Below, one piece after another: positions 18,286-28,064 of a DNA stretch of 64,000 nt. Numbering within the stretch: position 1 is the stretch's first letter; the number at the start of each line of letters is the position of its first letter. This DNA is from Mucilaginibacter xinganensis (lineage in GTDB: Bacteria; Bacteroidota; Bacteroidia; Sphingobacteriales; Sphingobacteriaceae), in assembly GCF_002257585.1 (NCBI RefSeq), contig NZ_CP022743.1, positions 3,534,001-3,598,000 on the forward strand. The letters are read 5' to 3'. Under the pieces are notes generated by a model that searched no databases, was not told the origin of the DNA, and saw nothing but the letters and a program-made list of their open reading frames with translations. The translations under genes and the position numbers were made by a program.

Positions 18286-19821
18286 TTAATTTGTTGCTGT
18301 TGGAAATACTGGAAATAGCAAATTGGTATTGCTTACAAATGCCAGGTGTTTACTATCAGGCGACCAAGATGGGGTGTTAATGGTTCCCTGCCCACCATAA
18401 AGATAGGCAATAACTTTTGAAGGGCCTCCGCCTACGGGCATAATCCTTAAATAAACATGTTTATAAAACGGGTGATCGCCTGGGGCTACCTCACTCTTTA
18501 GGAAGGTAATATATTGTATCCATTTCCCGTCGGGCGAAACGTGGGGAAACCAGTTGTTATAATCATCATTGGTTAATTGTGTTTGCTCGCTGCCGTCGGC
18601 CTTCATGCGCCAAACCTGCATTAATCCGCTGCGAACAGAGTTAAAATAAATATACTTTCCGTCTGGTGAGTATTCAGGTCCGTCATCAAGCCCTGGTGTA
18701 TTGGTTAGCCTTTCTTCGGGACCGCCTGCAGCCGGTATCCGGTAAACATCATACTCGTTATTCCTGTTGCCACAAAATACAATATACTTACCGTCAGGCG
18801 ACCAGCCATGCATATATGAGGGGCCAATTTCGTTCAGCCGGCGCGGCTCTCCACCTTTGGTTGACACTACCCAGCCAATAGAATTCCCAGTTTTATCAGC
18901 GCTACTTATAGCTAACCATTTGCCATCAAAAGATAACACGTGGTCGTTATTGTTATTTTTAGCAGAACCGGTATTAAACACTGTTGGCTTATTTGTCTTT
19001 AAATTGAATGTGTAGAGCAAGCCTTCACTGTTATAAAGCAATTTATCCACATCCGGCATCCAGTTGGGTGCCTGCAGGGATTTTGGCGACTGGTAAACTA
19101 TGCGGCTGTTCTGTGTTTCTAAATTAAGAATTTCAATATCGCTGCCTAAATATTGCTTATATGGAACAAGACTTACCGGTGCGGGTACAACTATCCGGGT
19201 ATTGTTAAATACTGCTTTTTCGGTAACATTGGCATTGTGCGAACAAATGAAAATACCCACATATACCTCGTCGCCCAAATCGATATCACTTATCGCTTCT
19301 TCCACAAAAAGATCGCCTTTGCGGGCTACCGACATGGTATATTTATTACCTCGTCGCTCCAACTGGATCACATCCGCATGCGTAAGGGCAGACTTCATTT
19401 CTTCAGTTTCGCCGCCAACGGTTTTACGAAATTGAAGCGAGGTTAAGCCATCGCCATGCACTACGGCGTTTACATGCCTGGAATTTGAATCAAGCGAGTT
19501 GCGTACCATTAATCCAACTTTACGGTGAGCTTCAACGCCCTTACCGACAAATGCTGCATTGGTGCGTAAAATAAAGTCGCCTTTCAAGCGCTTCCATACA
19601 AAATGAAAAGCATCTGATTTGGCCCAGATATTGGCGCCTGAACCGGATAGATTATAAACCTGCTGATTGGGATCGTAAGCAGCGCTGCCTTTATGTTTTA
19701 CAATCCCTACATCGCCCTGCCCATCAAAAATGCCTAAAGCTGATTTTTGGGCGCTTGCGTATTGCGATGAAAAAGTACAAGCCAAAAGAAAAACAGAAAA
19801 GTAAAACACTTTTAGTCTCAT
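18286..19821 (-). CDS. secreted TolB-like beta-propeller protein with DUF1349-like N-domain
   Basis: Protein of 511 residues with a signal peptide (1-24). Residues about 45-215 look like a concanavalin/DUF1349-type sandwich (FHFVWKRLKGDFIL, KVGLMVRNSLDSNSRHV). Residues about 220-500 contain PD40/WD40-like blades, each with SPDGKYI-type turns, as in the TolB propeller. Such proteins bind glycans or act as scaffolds in Bacteroidota sugar loci. It is 13 bases upstream of the SPI barrel and is the first gene of the minus-strand run, so the main promoter should lie in 19822-19960. No catalytic residues can be assigned. Confidence 0.8.
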   Translation of the reverse strand: MRLKVFYFSVFLLACTFSSQYASAQKSALGIFDGQGDVGIVKHKGSAAYDPNQQVYNLSGSGANIWAKSDAFHFVWKRLKGDFILRTNAAFVGKGVEAHRKVGLMVRNSLDSNSRHVNAVVHGDGLTSLQFRKTVGGETEEMKSALTHADVIQLERRGNKYTMSVARKGDLFVEEAISDIDLGDEVYVGIFICSHNANVTEKAVFNNTRIVVPAPVSLVPYKQYLGSDIEILNLETQNSRIVYQSPKSLQAPNWMPDVDKLLYNSEGLLYTFNLKTNKPTVFNTGSAKNNNNDHVLSFDGKWLAISSADKTGNSIGWVVSTKGGEPRRLNEIGPSYMHGWSPDGKYIVFCGNRNNEYDVYRIPAAGGPEERLTNTPGLDDGPEYSPDGKYIYFNSVRSGLMQVWRMKADGSEQTQLTNDDYNNWFPHVSPDGKWIQYITFLKSEVAPGDHPFYKHVYLRIMPVGGGPSKVIAYLYGGQGTINTPSWSPDSKHLAFVSNTNLLFPVFPTATN

Positions 19822-19960
19822 TGGTTATTTAGGATTAAATTACATTAATTGGTTTACTAAGTTAAAAATCCATTTGTAATTGATGTAATACTTTTTTAAC
19901 AATCGCCTACTTTTTCAAAAAACAAATAATATTGTTATATCCTGTACTGTAAAACAGCAA

Positions 19961-19981
19961 AAGCCCCTCATAAAGGGGCTT
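19961..19981 (-). terminator. hairpin downstream of desaturase gene
   Basis: A seven-base perfect stem (AAGCCCC / GGGGCTT) with a seven-base loop lies 30 bases after the desaturase stop. The T-run on the minus strand is weak (TTGCTGTTTT). It probably separates desaturase transcription from the carbohydrate locus. Confidence 0.65.
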
Positions 19982-20010
19982 CGCATTGAAATTTAATATT
20001 TTTTTACGGA

Positions 20011-21081
20011 TCAATCTGTCACCAAAACACTCTTTGGCGGTGATACATATTCTTGTTTGTCATCAATAACCACTTTGCAATGGTCCGCATAAAATTCCTT
20101 TTTCGAATCGCGGTATGAGCTAACTGCCCCAATGATGCTTAAAAATTTTATGTAGTAAAATGCCATATCAACCTGGTAAGGCTTAAAACCTGAACGGGCG
20201 CTTTTAGGATAAAGGTGGTGATTATTGTGCCACTCGCCGGCAACATATCCGGGCCAGATCTGGTTTATTGACATATCATTCCGATTGTAATCTACCCCTT
20301 CCCTTCGCTTATCCTCGCCCTTACCGTGGCCTTCAAAGTTAAAAGTACGCACACCAACGGCCCAGATACCAGCCGAACCAAACACGGCGCAAGCCAAAGC
20401 AGGGCCTCCCATTAAATAAAACGCTGCGAACCAAAAACCCCAGTTCAAAATAATACCGGTAATGGTGCGAAGCGGGCTCACTAAAGTGCCCCATTTTTGA
20501 TATTGCTTATAGCTATTGGTGGTAACCCCCGTGTGCTTCATTAAATTAACACACTTAGCGTAATCCTTTTCGCTCATGCTGCGATTTATTGGCTGATGGT
20601 TTACATCGGCAAGGAAACAGTACAGGAAACCGCCCTGTGCGTTATACGGATCGCCCGGCTGATCAGATAACGCATGATGCACGTGGTGTGAAACCGCGTA
20701 AATTTCTTCAGGGATTATTTTAAGCGTAAGGTTTTGTGTTACAAACCGCCAAAAATTGTTTTTGAATTTATATGCACCATGGGTACAATAGCGGTGGTGC
20801 CATATAGTGCCATGGGTACCCATAATTATCATGCTGTAAACAAAGGCCACAACCAGGCCGGTTATTGAAAAGTACTTAAAAATGAATAAGCCTAAAAAAG
20901 GTGTTAAAAACACGATCAGCATCCAGCTTAAAAACGATAACCAGTTCTTTTTTGATTTAAACACGTTAAGCCTTGAAAAGAATTCCTTTAAAATTTGACC
21001 ATTTGTAGGCTTCGAAAGTTCGCCAAATTGGTCTTTCCACCCGTACGCAGGTGGTTCAAGCACTGTGTTTAAAAAAGCCAT
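20011..21081 (-). CDS. acyl-CoA/acyl-lipid delta-9-type fatty acid desaturase
   Basis: Protein of 356 residues, a membrane di-iron desaturase. The three His boxes are present: HRYCTH (96-101), HHVHH (132-136) and HNNHH near residue 290. Hydrophobic segments lie at about 47-85 and 205-240. It introduces a double bond into fatty-acyl chains, adjusting membrane fluidity, and needs an electron donor not encoded here. Length agrees with bacterial stearoyl-CoA desaturase-like proteins. It stands alone between a terminator hairpin and a 253-base AT-rich upstream gap, so it is probably monocistronic. Confidence 0.9.
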   Translation of the reverse strand: MAFLNTVLEPPAYGWKDQFGELSKPTNGQILKEFFSRLNVFKSKKNWLSFLSWMLIVFLTPFLGLFIFKYFSITGLVVAFVYSMIIMGTHGTIWHHRYCTHGAYKFKNNFWRFVTQNLTLKIIPEEIYAVSHHVHHALSDQPGDPYNAQGGFLYCFLADVNHQPINRSMSEKDYAKCVNLMKHTGVTTNSYKQYQKWGTLVSPLRTITGIILNWGFWFAAFYLMGGPALACAVFGSAGIWAVGVRTFNFEGHGKGEDKRREGVDYNRNDMSINQIWPGYVAGEWHNNHHLYPKSARSGFKPYQVDMAFYYIKFLSIIGAVSSYRDSKKEFYADHCKVVIDDKQEYVSPPKSVLVTD

Positions 21082-21334
21082 TATTACTGAGGGAAAAAGA
21101 GTTTGTTTATATTTGTTACACTAATAGAACATCGTAAAGTAGGTATTATTTCATTACCGGAAGCAATTAAAACACAACCGTAATGAATAGGTAACACAAA
21201 AGCGAGGCTGCAATTGTCATGAAAATGTCTGTAAAAGTGCCTTGGCGATATCGTGAGGTATGATTTGAGAAGTTTTTAAATTATTTTACAAACAGGAAAA
21301 TATCTATCAAAAAAAATAAATTATTTTATATTAA

Positions 21335-23251
21335 TTAAACATAGGCTTGTATTAAAGGCAGGTTGAAGTAAAAAGTGCTGCCTTTGCCAACAGCTGATCT
21401 CACAGCCAATTTCCCGCCATTTAGCTCAACAAGTTCCTTACATAATAACAGTCCTATCCCCGTGCCGCTTTCTCCCGAAGTACCGGAATGGGAGAAGTGG
21501 GTATTGATTGAAAACAACCGTTCAATTTCATTAAGGTTCATTCCTTTGCCTGTGTCACTGATACTGATGATTATGGTGTTATTTTCAAATTGGGTGGCCA
21601 GGGTAATGTTACCGTTGTTGCCGGTAAACTTTATCGCATTGCTTACCAGGTTACGTAAAATAACTTTTATATGGTTCTCATCTGCCAATACTGCCCGCCC
21701 GGCGTACGCATTATTAACAAAGCTGATACTTTTTATTTGCAGCTGGTGCATAAAGGTTTGTTCCATTTCAACTCCCAGTAAAAACACATCAACATTGGTT
21801 GAGTTTATATTCCTTCCTTTTATCTGGCTCCCCGCCCACTCTGTAAGGTTTAAGAGTGTTAACTCCGCCCCTTTTATAACCGGGCCTATTTCTATCATTA
21901 AATCGCTTACTTCAGCAGCTGTTAAGTAACCATCATTAAACATCTCAATAATATTACCCATATTGGCAACAGGCGTGCGCAAATCGTGACCTATCACTGT
22001 AAGCAATTTGTCCTTAAGCCCGTTAACAGATTGCAAATTAGCGGCTTGTACCTCAATCAGTTCTTTTTGAGCCGACAAAGCGCTGTGTTGTTTTCTAAGC
22101 TTATTACTTAATAAATTCTTCTGTTTATAAAGATAAAACGTAACGAACAGCACTGACACCAAAACCAGCAATGAAAGCAATAATATTAGGATCAACCTGT
22201 TTTGGGCCTTTATTTTCGACTTATTTTCCCTGTCACTGATCTCCATTAACTTGATATCATTAAGTTTTGAATTGAGTGTATGGTAGTTTTGGATCAACCT
22301 GACGGTTTTTTGCCTGGCAAGCGCAGTTACGCTATCGCTAATACCGGCGTATCTTTTCTGATAAATCAACGCGCTCCGCAAATCATTTTTCAGCTCATAG
22401 CTTCCCACTAAAACCTTATATCCTTCTTTTTCAGCATCGAAAACCCCAATACTATCCGCGAGGCTCACCCCTCTTTTTGCGTAGCTAATTGCAAGATCAT
22501 ATTTATTAAGTTCCTTATAAACCACAGCATATTCCGTATATAATTTAGCCCTTAAACGGTTGTTAAGCATTACTTTGCTCATCACATATGAAATACTATC
22601 ATGTTTAAGCGCTGAAGGATAGTCCTTTTTTAACCTGTAAATTGTACCTAAGCGGGCATATAATACCGCTATGTTACCCGTTGCATTAATTTTTGAGTTT
22701 AATTGCAGGGCATACCGGGCATCAGCAATGGCTTTATTATAGTTTTTAAGGGCACAATAAACGTAGGCCTTTTCGCTAAAAACTTCGGCAAGGCGGCCAC
22801 TGTCTTTACCGGACAGGCGTAACGCTTTGTCTAAATTGACGATCGCCTCGTTGTAATTACCCAAATCTGCATAGGTACGGCCAAGTGCATTAAAACAATC
22901 GGAAAGATAAAGGGGCCTGGTTACCGGCAAATGATTAATTGCCGAGTTAAGATAAAATAAACTAACCGTATAATAAGATTGCGACCAGTAGATAAGCCCT
23001 ATATTATAAAAACTGCGGCCTTTCCCTAATTCATATTCTACTTTTTGAGAACGTAAAAGCGCATCTTCTGCCAATTTACGTGCGGCATCCGGAGTTGTAA
23101 GATATATATTGTAGGCTGTGTTATTTAAGCTATCTATCTGTGTATATTCTGCGGTCGTATCGGCACTCCGTGATCGGCCACCTGCCGCCATTTGAGCAAC
23201 GGATATTTTGAATATCAACAGCAGTGATAACGATAGTATAAAAACCCTCAT
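21335..23251 (-). CDS. TPR-containing sensor histidine kinase
   Basis: Protein of 638 residues with a signal peptide (1-19), then TPR-like helical pairs from about 45 to 310 (ALGRTYADLGNYNEAIVNLD is a clear unit). A transmembrane helix follows at about 352-376, then a coiled coil. The HisKA box is GHDLRTP with phospho-acceptor His422. The HATPase domain shows NLVSNAIKFT, SDTGKGMN and GTGIGLLLCKELVE. A periplasmic TPR sensor with cytoplasmic kinase is a common Bacteroidota design. No response regulator lies next to it, so it is an orphan kinase whose partner is elsewhere. Confidence 0.9.
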   Translation of the reverse strand: MRVFILSLSLLLIFKISVAQMAAGGRSRSADTTAEYTQIDSLNNTAYNIYLTTPDAARKLAEDALLRSQKVEYELGKGRSFYNIGLIYWSQSYYTVSLFYLNSAINHLPVTRPLYLSDCFNALGRTYADLGNYNEAIVNLDKALRLSGKDSGRLAEVFSEKAYVYCALKNYNKAIADARYALQLNSKINATGNIAVLYARLGTIYRLKKDYPSALKHDSISYVMSKVMLNNRLRAKLYTEYAVVYKELNKYDLAISYAKRGVSLADSIGVFDAEKEGYKVLVGSYELKNDLRSALIYQKRYAGISDSVTALARQKTVRLIQNYHTLNSKLNDIKLMEISDRENKSKIKAQNRLILILLLSLLVLVSVLFVTFYLYKQKNLLSNKLRKQHSALSAQKELIEVQAANLQSVNGLKDKLLTVIGHDLRTPVANMGNIIEMFNDGYLTAAEVSDLMIEIGPVIKGAELTLLNLTEWAGSQIKGRNINSTNVDVFLLGVEMEQTFMHQLQIKSISFVNNAYAGRAVLADENHIKVILRNLVSNAIKFTGNNGNITLATQFENNTIIISISDTGKGMNLNEIERLFSINTHFSHSGTSGESGTGIGLLLCKELVELNGGKLAVRSAVGKGSTFYFNLPLIQAYV

Positions 23252-23536
23252 GGCGGATTAATACGATTGATGCTGCCTAAAAGTTGTTGTGGAAAAAGTT
23301 TAAAAAACGGCAAAAGGTACAAATTTTTTCAACTATTAACATAGTGGATAATATTAATTTTTCAAGTTAAATTTATAATCAAAATTTAACCTCAACTAAA
23401 TAAATCGCCATAGCGATACAGCAATTAAAATATGGTGTATAACTGCTTTAGCAAAAAACAGCACTAAATAAACCGGTCTGTTTTTATTTTTTGAATTTGG
23501 CTGCACTTGTTTTATATTGGCAGAAACCAATATAAT

Positions 23537-24229
23537 GTGAAATACTACTCTTTCTTAGTTATAAGCCTGTTTTATGTATGCAATTGTTTTGCACAGGATA
23601 CTGTTAACAAAAAAAACTGGTTAACGGGTTCGGTCATTGAGCGGTACAAGGTTTTAAAAACAGATGAAAAAACCAAAGTTGGTGCTTACACGGCGTTTTA
23701 TAAACGCAGAACATTAATAGCCAGTGGCAATTATAGTAAAGGTGTACGCAGCGGCATCTGGACTTTTTATGATGAAGAAGGAAGGCTAAATGAAAAATAC
23801 GATTTCGACAAAAGCGAGTTTCTTTTCCTGGCACCGCTTGATACAGCAACTGACATCCAGTTTAAATTTGATGGGGAGATAAAGGTTACAGACAGGCTTA
23901 CCCGACCGCTTAAGCCAGGCGGAATTTACTATGGCTTTATTCCATTTGTAAACGCATTTAAAGTTCCGTTTGATACGGAAGGCGTTAATATGAATTATTT
24001 TGATGCTTTTGTTGAACTATTGGTAAGCCCGGGCGGCAGGCTTGCAGATTACAAGGTACACCTGGTATCACGAGCGTATCAATACACCCAAACTATAAGT
24101 TTGTCCCTTGCGCTTTTTAGCGAAGAAAATAAACAATTTGTGCCGGCAACTTTAAACCGGCAACCTATTTTATCGCGTATTTTTATCCGTTGCTCTGTTG
24201 AAAGCGACGGCAGTCTGGATTTTTACTAG
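23537..24229 (+). CDS. secreted protein with a YwqK/MORN-like repeat, unknown function
   Basis: About 230 residues from a GTG at 23537; an upstream in-frame TTG at 23507 would add ten residues and there is no ATG, so the start is uncertain. A signal peptide ends at NCFAQ. A segment with GNYSKGVRSGIWTFYDEEGR looks like one or two MORN/YwqK antitoxin-type repeats. The rest, with TonB-like C-terminal style (LVSPGGRLADYKVHLVSR, RIFIRCSVESDGSLDFY), is not assignable. It is divergent from the TPR kinase and 139 bases before the LytS-like kinase. Function unknown. Confidence 0.65.
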   Translation: MKYYSFLVISLFYVCNCFAQDTVNKKNWLTGSVIERYKVLKTDEKTKVGAYTAFYKRRTLIASGNYSKGVRSGIWTFYDEEGRLNEKYDFDKSEFLFLAPLDTATDIQFKFDGEIKVTDRLTRPLKPGGIYYGFIPFVNAFKVPFDTEGVNMNYFDAFVELLVSPGGRLADYKVHLVSRAYQYTQTISLSLALFSEENKQFVPATLNRQPILSRIFIRCSVESDGSLDFY

Positions 24230-24368
24230 CTGGTCATTCCCGCAATTAAAACGGATATTCAGCCATTATGCCTGAACTATCAACTTAAACTAACTGAATT
24301 CGTCACATTTTTCTTCACCTTAATCACATTTATTTTAAAAACGGCTAAGTGCGTGGTATGCTTGTATC

Positions 24369-25877
24369 ATGAAATTCAGGAACATAGAAATCTGCATTGC
24401 AACTGTTTTATTATTGATAGCCATTTATAGCCTATTTGGCTCAGTTAACGGCTATTGGACCGGACGCTATTCGGAAAACGCCTGGGGTATGGCCCGTTTC
24501 AGGGAGAAGGGGCTCCATTTCAATTTCTTCGTAAACTATATGCTTCCATTTATCATAGTATATGTAACTGTGTATGCCTCATTTATTTGGGTGGCCTGCT
24601 CCCTGCCTAACAAATTTATCACTGCGCAAAAGTGGTACAATGCTTTTTTAACCATTATTGCGGGCATAATGGTTACCTGGGGGCTTTTTGTTTTAAAAGA
24701 CTGCCTTGACAGGCCTTACGACGACAATGTACTGCCTGACTCGCTATTCAGGGAATTAGGTGTAGCCGTTGCCGTAAACGCGGCAATAGTAGGGTACGTA
24801 ATTTTTAAACAATTTGTATTTTGGGCATTAACACTGAAACAGGCAAAGTCTTCCTGGAAAACTAATACTATTGTTACCGATATTATTTGGTTTTTATTAC
24901 TATGGGGAATTGCCATGTTTGGCATTGCTGTTTTTGAGCCTTATTGGGGGTTTGCTTTCTTCCTCGCGCTCATTATCCCCTGCTGTTTTATAATCTACCT
25001 TGTTTGTTTTTATCACATTATTCCAAAATATTACCAGCAGAACGAAAACGGGCCATTTTGGTTAATGATCGTGTTGATCTCGCTGGCTATCAACATTCCC
25101 TTCAATGGAGCTTATTCTGCCAGAGCGTCATACTCAGGGCTAAGTTTTGTAGTGCTATTTTCCTTTATCTGGATGATACAGATTGCTGTAATCGTTCCGA
25201 TAAGCCTGTATTTGTATAAAGTAAAACGAGAAAGAAGTGCTGAACTTAATAACCTAAAAACAGAACTGGGTACATCAAATGCGGGGCTGCAATTTTTACG
25301 TTCGCAGATCAATCCGCATTTCTTATTTAATGCCCTCAATACCCTTTACGGTACAGCGTTGATGGAAAATGCAGAAAAAACAGGTGAGGGCATCCAGAAG
25401 TTGGGCGATATGATGCGTTTTATGCTGCATGAAAACAACCAGGATAAGATAGCATTGAGCCGCGAGATCAGCTACCTGCACAATTATATCGACCTGCAAA
25501 ACCTCCGGATAGCTTCATCGCCCAATATAAATATTGAAGTGAGTATTGAGAATATTGCAGGCTATGATGAGATCGCACCTATGCTGCTGATCCCGTTTGT
25601 TGAAAATGCTTATAAGCATGGCATTAGCCTGAAAGCCAAATCATGGATAATTGTCAACCTGTTTAAAAAAGGTAATATGCTGCACCTTGATGTACACAAC
25701 AGTATTCATCCCCCAAAAGAAAACGATCCGGAGCGCCATCACTCCGGCACCGGCCTTGAAAATGTAAAACAACGGCTGGCGCTACTTTATCCCGGCAAAC
25801 ATGAACTGGTTATCCGGCAAAATACGCAGGAGTTTTTTATCCATCTTTCCCTAACACTATCTGTCCAAAAATATTAG
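24369..25877 (+). CDS. LytS/YehU-family sensor histidine kinase
   Basis: Protein of 502 residues. About seven to eight membrane helices fill residues 1-280. The His_kinase domain follows with the signature FLRSQINPHFLFNALNTLYG and phospho-acceptor His317. The ATP-binding part has MLLIPFVENAYKHG and GTGLENVKQRL. Kinases of this class pair with LytTR response regulators, and such a regulator lies one gene downstream (27381-28064). The stop is four bases before the start of the TlpA-like gene, so the three genes form an operon. The unusual part is the extra gene between kinase and regulator. Confidence 0.92.
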   Translation: MKFRNIEICIATVLLLIAIYSLFGSVNGYWTGRYSENAWGMARFREKGLHFNFFVNYMLPFIIVYVTVYASFIWVACSLPNKFITAQKWYNAFLTIIAGIMVTWGLFVLKDCLDRPYDDNVLPDSLFRELGVAVAVNAAIVGYVIFKQFVFWALTLKQAKSSWKTNTIVTDIIWFLLLWGIAMFGIAVFEPYWGFAFFLALIIPCCFIIYLVCFYHIIPKYYQQNENGPFWLMIVLISLAINIPFNGAYSARASYSGLSFVVLFSFIWMIQIAVIVPISLYLYKVKRERSAELNNLKTELGTSNAGLQFLRSQINPHFLFNALNTLYGTALMENAEKTGEGIQKLGDMMRFMLHENNQDKIALSREISYLHNYIDLQNLRIASSPNINIEVSIENIAGYDEIAPMLLIPFVENAYKHGISLKAKSWIIVNLFKKGNMLHLDVHNSIHPPKENDPERHHSGTGLENVKQRLALLYPGKHELVIRQNTQEFFIHLSLTLSVQKY

Positions 25878-25881
25878 AAAA

Positions 25882-27381
25882 ATGAAAAATAAAATTACAT
25901 TAATGGTCATTATGTTAATGGCCAGCCTCAATAGCTTTGCCCAATTTAAACTAAGCGGGCGCATTAAAAACTTTAAAGGCACTGATTCAATCACTTTAAA
26001 TATCCCGTTAGTTTATGGCAATTTCAGTGAAAATGATACAAGGATACCTATTAGTGATAAGGGCGGGTTTGTTGATAAAATTATGGTGACGACACAAAAA
26101 TTCGCCACGTTTTATTACAAGAATAAAATGACCACTATTTTATTAAGCCCGGGGAAATCTCTTAGTTTATTGATTGATTCGGTGGGGAAGATCACCGGCT
26201 TCAGCGGCACGGGCGCTGAAGAAAACAAGCTGCTTTACCAGGCCAAACTGACTGAACCACCCTTCTTTTTGCAGGGCGATTACAAAACCAATCCTTATGC
26301 CAAACTCCAGGTTGCTGAACTACAGGAGAAACTGGTAAAGCCGTGGTTTAAGATCAGGGACGAAAATATTGCGCGTGTAAAAGGTTCCAAAATAGCCGCC
26401 AATGATAAAAAACTGATCGAATCGGAAATATATTACCAGGCTTATAATGAGCTCAATTACTTTGCCCGTGGTGTTATGCCTGCCGATAAAAAAATGGTTG
26501 GTGAATTTATTATCAGAAATTTTGATGGTCTGCAACCCAACCCAAAAACATTTCCTGCCGGCCCCTGGTACTATTATTTTGTTGAAAACTACGTTAGCTA
26601 CCTGGATAGCAAGATCTTTATGCAGTACGAACCAACCGATGTGCGCAGCAAAGAAGCGTTCCGGAAAGTTTACCACATGGAACTTGACAGCGCGTTTGCG
26701 GTGGTTAAAAGAAATGGAAAAAGTTATATCCGATGGTATTTGATGAAGCAGTACTTTAGCAAAAGTGTAGCCGAACAATATCTTGCCCAGGCTATCTGGA
26801 AAGAGTGCCGGGAAAAAGATATCAGCCACGTTACACCGCTGATGGACGACTTTAAAACCAATTTCCCCAACAGCAGCTATATGGCGATATTACAGCGCAG
26901 GGTAAATACGCTTGAGTTATTGGGCAGACAAAACGAACAGCTTAAAAATATTGATGTATTTGCAGGTTATGACAAAGTAAAATCTATTTACGAAGTGGTG
27001 AATACCTTTAAGGGAAAAGTAATATATTTAGACGTTTGGGGAACCTGGTGCGGCCCGTGCAAAAGGGAACTAACCTTTAATCCGAGGCTAAAACAGCGCT
27101 TTAAGGATAAAGATGTAGTATTTGTGTACCTGGATATGGACGCCGATGAAAAGGACGCCGACTGGAGAAAATTTATCAGGCTGAACGGGATAACCGGCAT
27201 ACATTTGCGTAAAAGCAATAGCGAGATCCAACAGTTTTGGGAAGAGTTGCTGCCCGGAAAAAAGGAGCGGCTATATCCAAGCTACTTTATTTTCGACAAA
27301 ACCGGCAAACTTGTACTGGCCGATACCAAACAACCGAGCGACGGTGAAGAACTTTATACCGAAATAGAAAAATACCTTTAA
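25882..27381 (+). CDS. secreted TlpA/ResA-like thioredoxin-fold protein
   Basis: Protein of 499 residues with a signal peptide (1-20, ending SFAQ). Residues about 22-120 resemble the DUF4369-like N-domain of Bacteroidota TlpA proteins, then a helical middle. The C-terminal thioredoxin domain has DVWGTWCGPCKREL with the redox CXXC at C390 and C393, and YPSYFIFDKTGK with the cis-Pro region. It should act as a periplasmic thiol oxidoreductase. It sits between kinase and regulator, with a four-base gap upstream and a one-base overlap (TAATG) with the regulator, so its level is tied to the two-component system. Confidence 0.9.
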   Translation: MKNKITLMVIMLMASLNSFAQFKLSGRIKNFKGTDSITLNIPLVYGNFSENDTRIPISDKGGFVDKIMVTTQKFATFYYKNKMTTILLSPGKSLSLLIDSVGKITGFSGTGAEENKLLYQAKLTEPPFFLQGDYKTNPYAKLQVAELQEKLVKPWFKIRDENIARVKGSKIAANDKKLIESEIYYQAYNELNYFARGVMPADKKMVGEFIIRNFDGLQPNPKTFPAGPWYYYFVENYVSYLDSKIFMQYEPTDVRSKEAFRKVYHMELDSAFAVVKRNGKSYIRWYLMKQYFSKSVAEQYLAQAIWKECREKDISHVTPLMDDFKTNFPNSSYMAILQRRVNTLELLGRQNEQLKNIDVFAGYDKVKSIYEVVNTFKGKVIYLDVWGTWCGPCKRELTFNPRLKQRFKDKDVVFVYLDMDADEKDADWRKFIRLNGITGIHLRKSNSEIQQFWEELLPGKKERLYPSYFIFDKTGKLVLADTKQPSDGEELYTEIEKYL

Positions 27382-28064
27382 TGATAAAAGCCATAGCCAT
27401 AGATGACGAACCGTTTGCGCTGGAAGTGATCAAATCGTTGGCTGCCAAAGTACCGTTTATGCAGGTGGCCGAATATTTCACAGATGCATTTAAGGCCATA
27501 GACTATTTGGCGAAAGAATCCGTGGACCTGATATTTTTGGATATAAAAATGCCGGATATTTCCGGCATTGAATTGATGGAAAGCCTTCAGCAAAAACCGC
27601 TGGTTATTTTCACTACTGCGTATGCCGAGCACGCGGTAACCAGCTACGAACTGAATGCCATTGATTACCTGCTGAAGCCATTTGCCTTTACCCGCTTTTT
27701 GAAAGCCTGCCATAAAGCGAATGAACAATTACTGCTTAAACAAAAAGCGCCTACAGTTGCTGCCAGTATTTTTATAAAAGCAGGTTATGAGCAAATAAAG
27801 ATCATATTCGACGATTTGCTTTACCTTGAAGGCGCCGGCAATTATATGAGTTTCATTATGAATGATGGCCACAGGATTATGTCGCGGCTTACCATTACAG
27901 AGGTGGTTTCGTTATTGCCGGCCGAGCTTTTCGCAAGGGTACACCGCTCCTACATCGTTAACAAATTAAAGGTTGACAGAATTGAGCGGCACCAACTGCA
28001 TATTGGTAAAAATGTGATTCCCGTTGGCGGGGCGTTTGACGGAAACATCTTATCATCATCGTAG
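27381..28064 (+). CDS. LytTR-family response regulator
   Basis: Protein of 227 residues. The receiver domain (1-115) has acidic residues DDE at 8-10, phospho-acceptor Asp54 in LIFLDIKMPD, a Thr in FTTAYAEHAV and the conserved Lys in LLKPF. The LytTR DNA-binding domain (about 130-227) shows the typical LEGAGNYMSF and FARVHRSYIVN segments. It overlaps the preceding TlpA-like gene by one base and is the partner of the LytS-like kinase two genes upstream. Transcription appears to end in the strong hairpin overlapping its stop codon. Confidence 0.93.
   Translation: MIKAIAIDDEPFALEVIKSLAAKVPFMQVAEYFTDAFKAIDYLAKESVDLIFLDIKMPDISGIELMESLQQKPLVIFTTAYAEHAVTSYELNAIDYLLKPFAFTRFLKACHKANEQLLLKQKAPTVAASIFIKAGYEQIKIIFDDLLYLEGAGNYMSFIMNDGHRIMSRLTITEVVSLLPAELFARVHRSYIVNKLKVDRIERHQLHIGKNVIPVGGAFDGNILSSS

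Noticed and set aside
21375..21929. 184-residue open frame opposite the TPR kinase
   Set aside because: Antisense to the HATPase part of a clear histidine kinase.
26320..26829. 169-residue open frame opposite the TlpA-like gene
   Set aside because: Antisense shadow of a gene with signal peptide and CXXC motif; no domain in the shadow.
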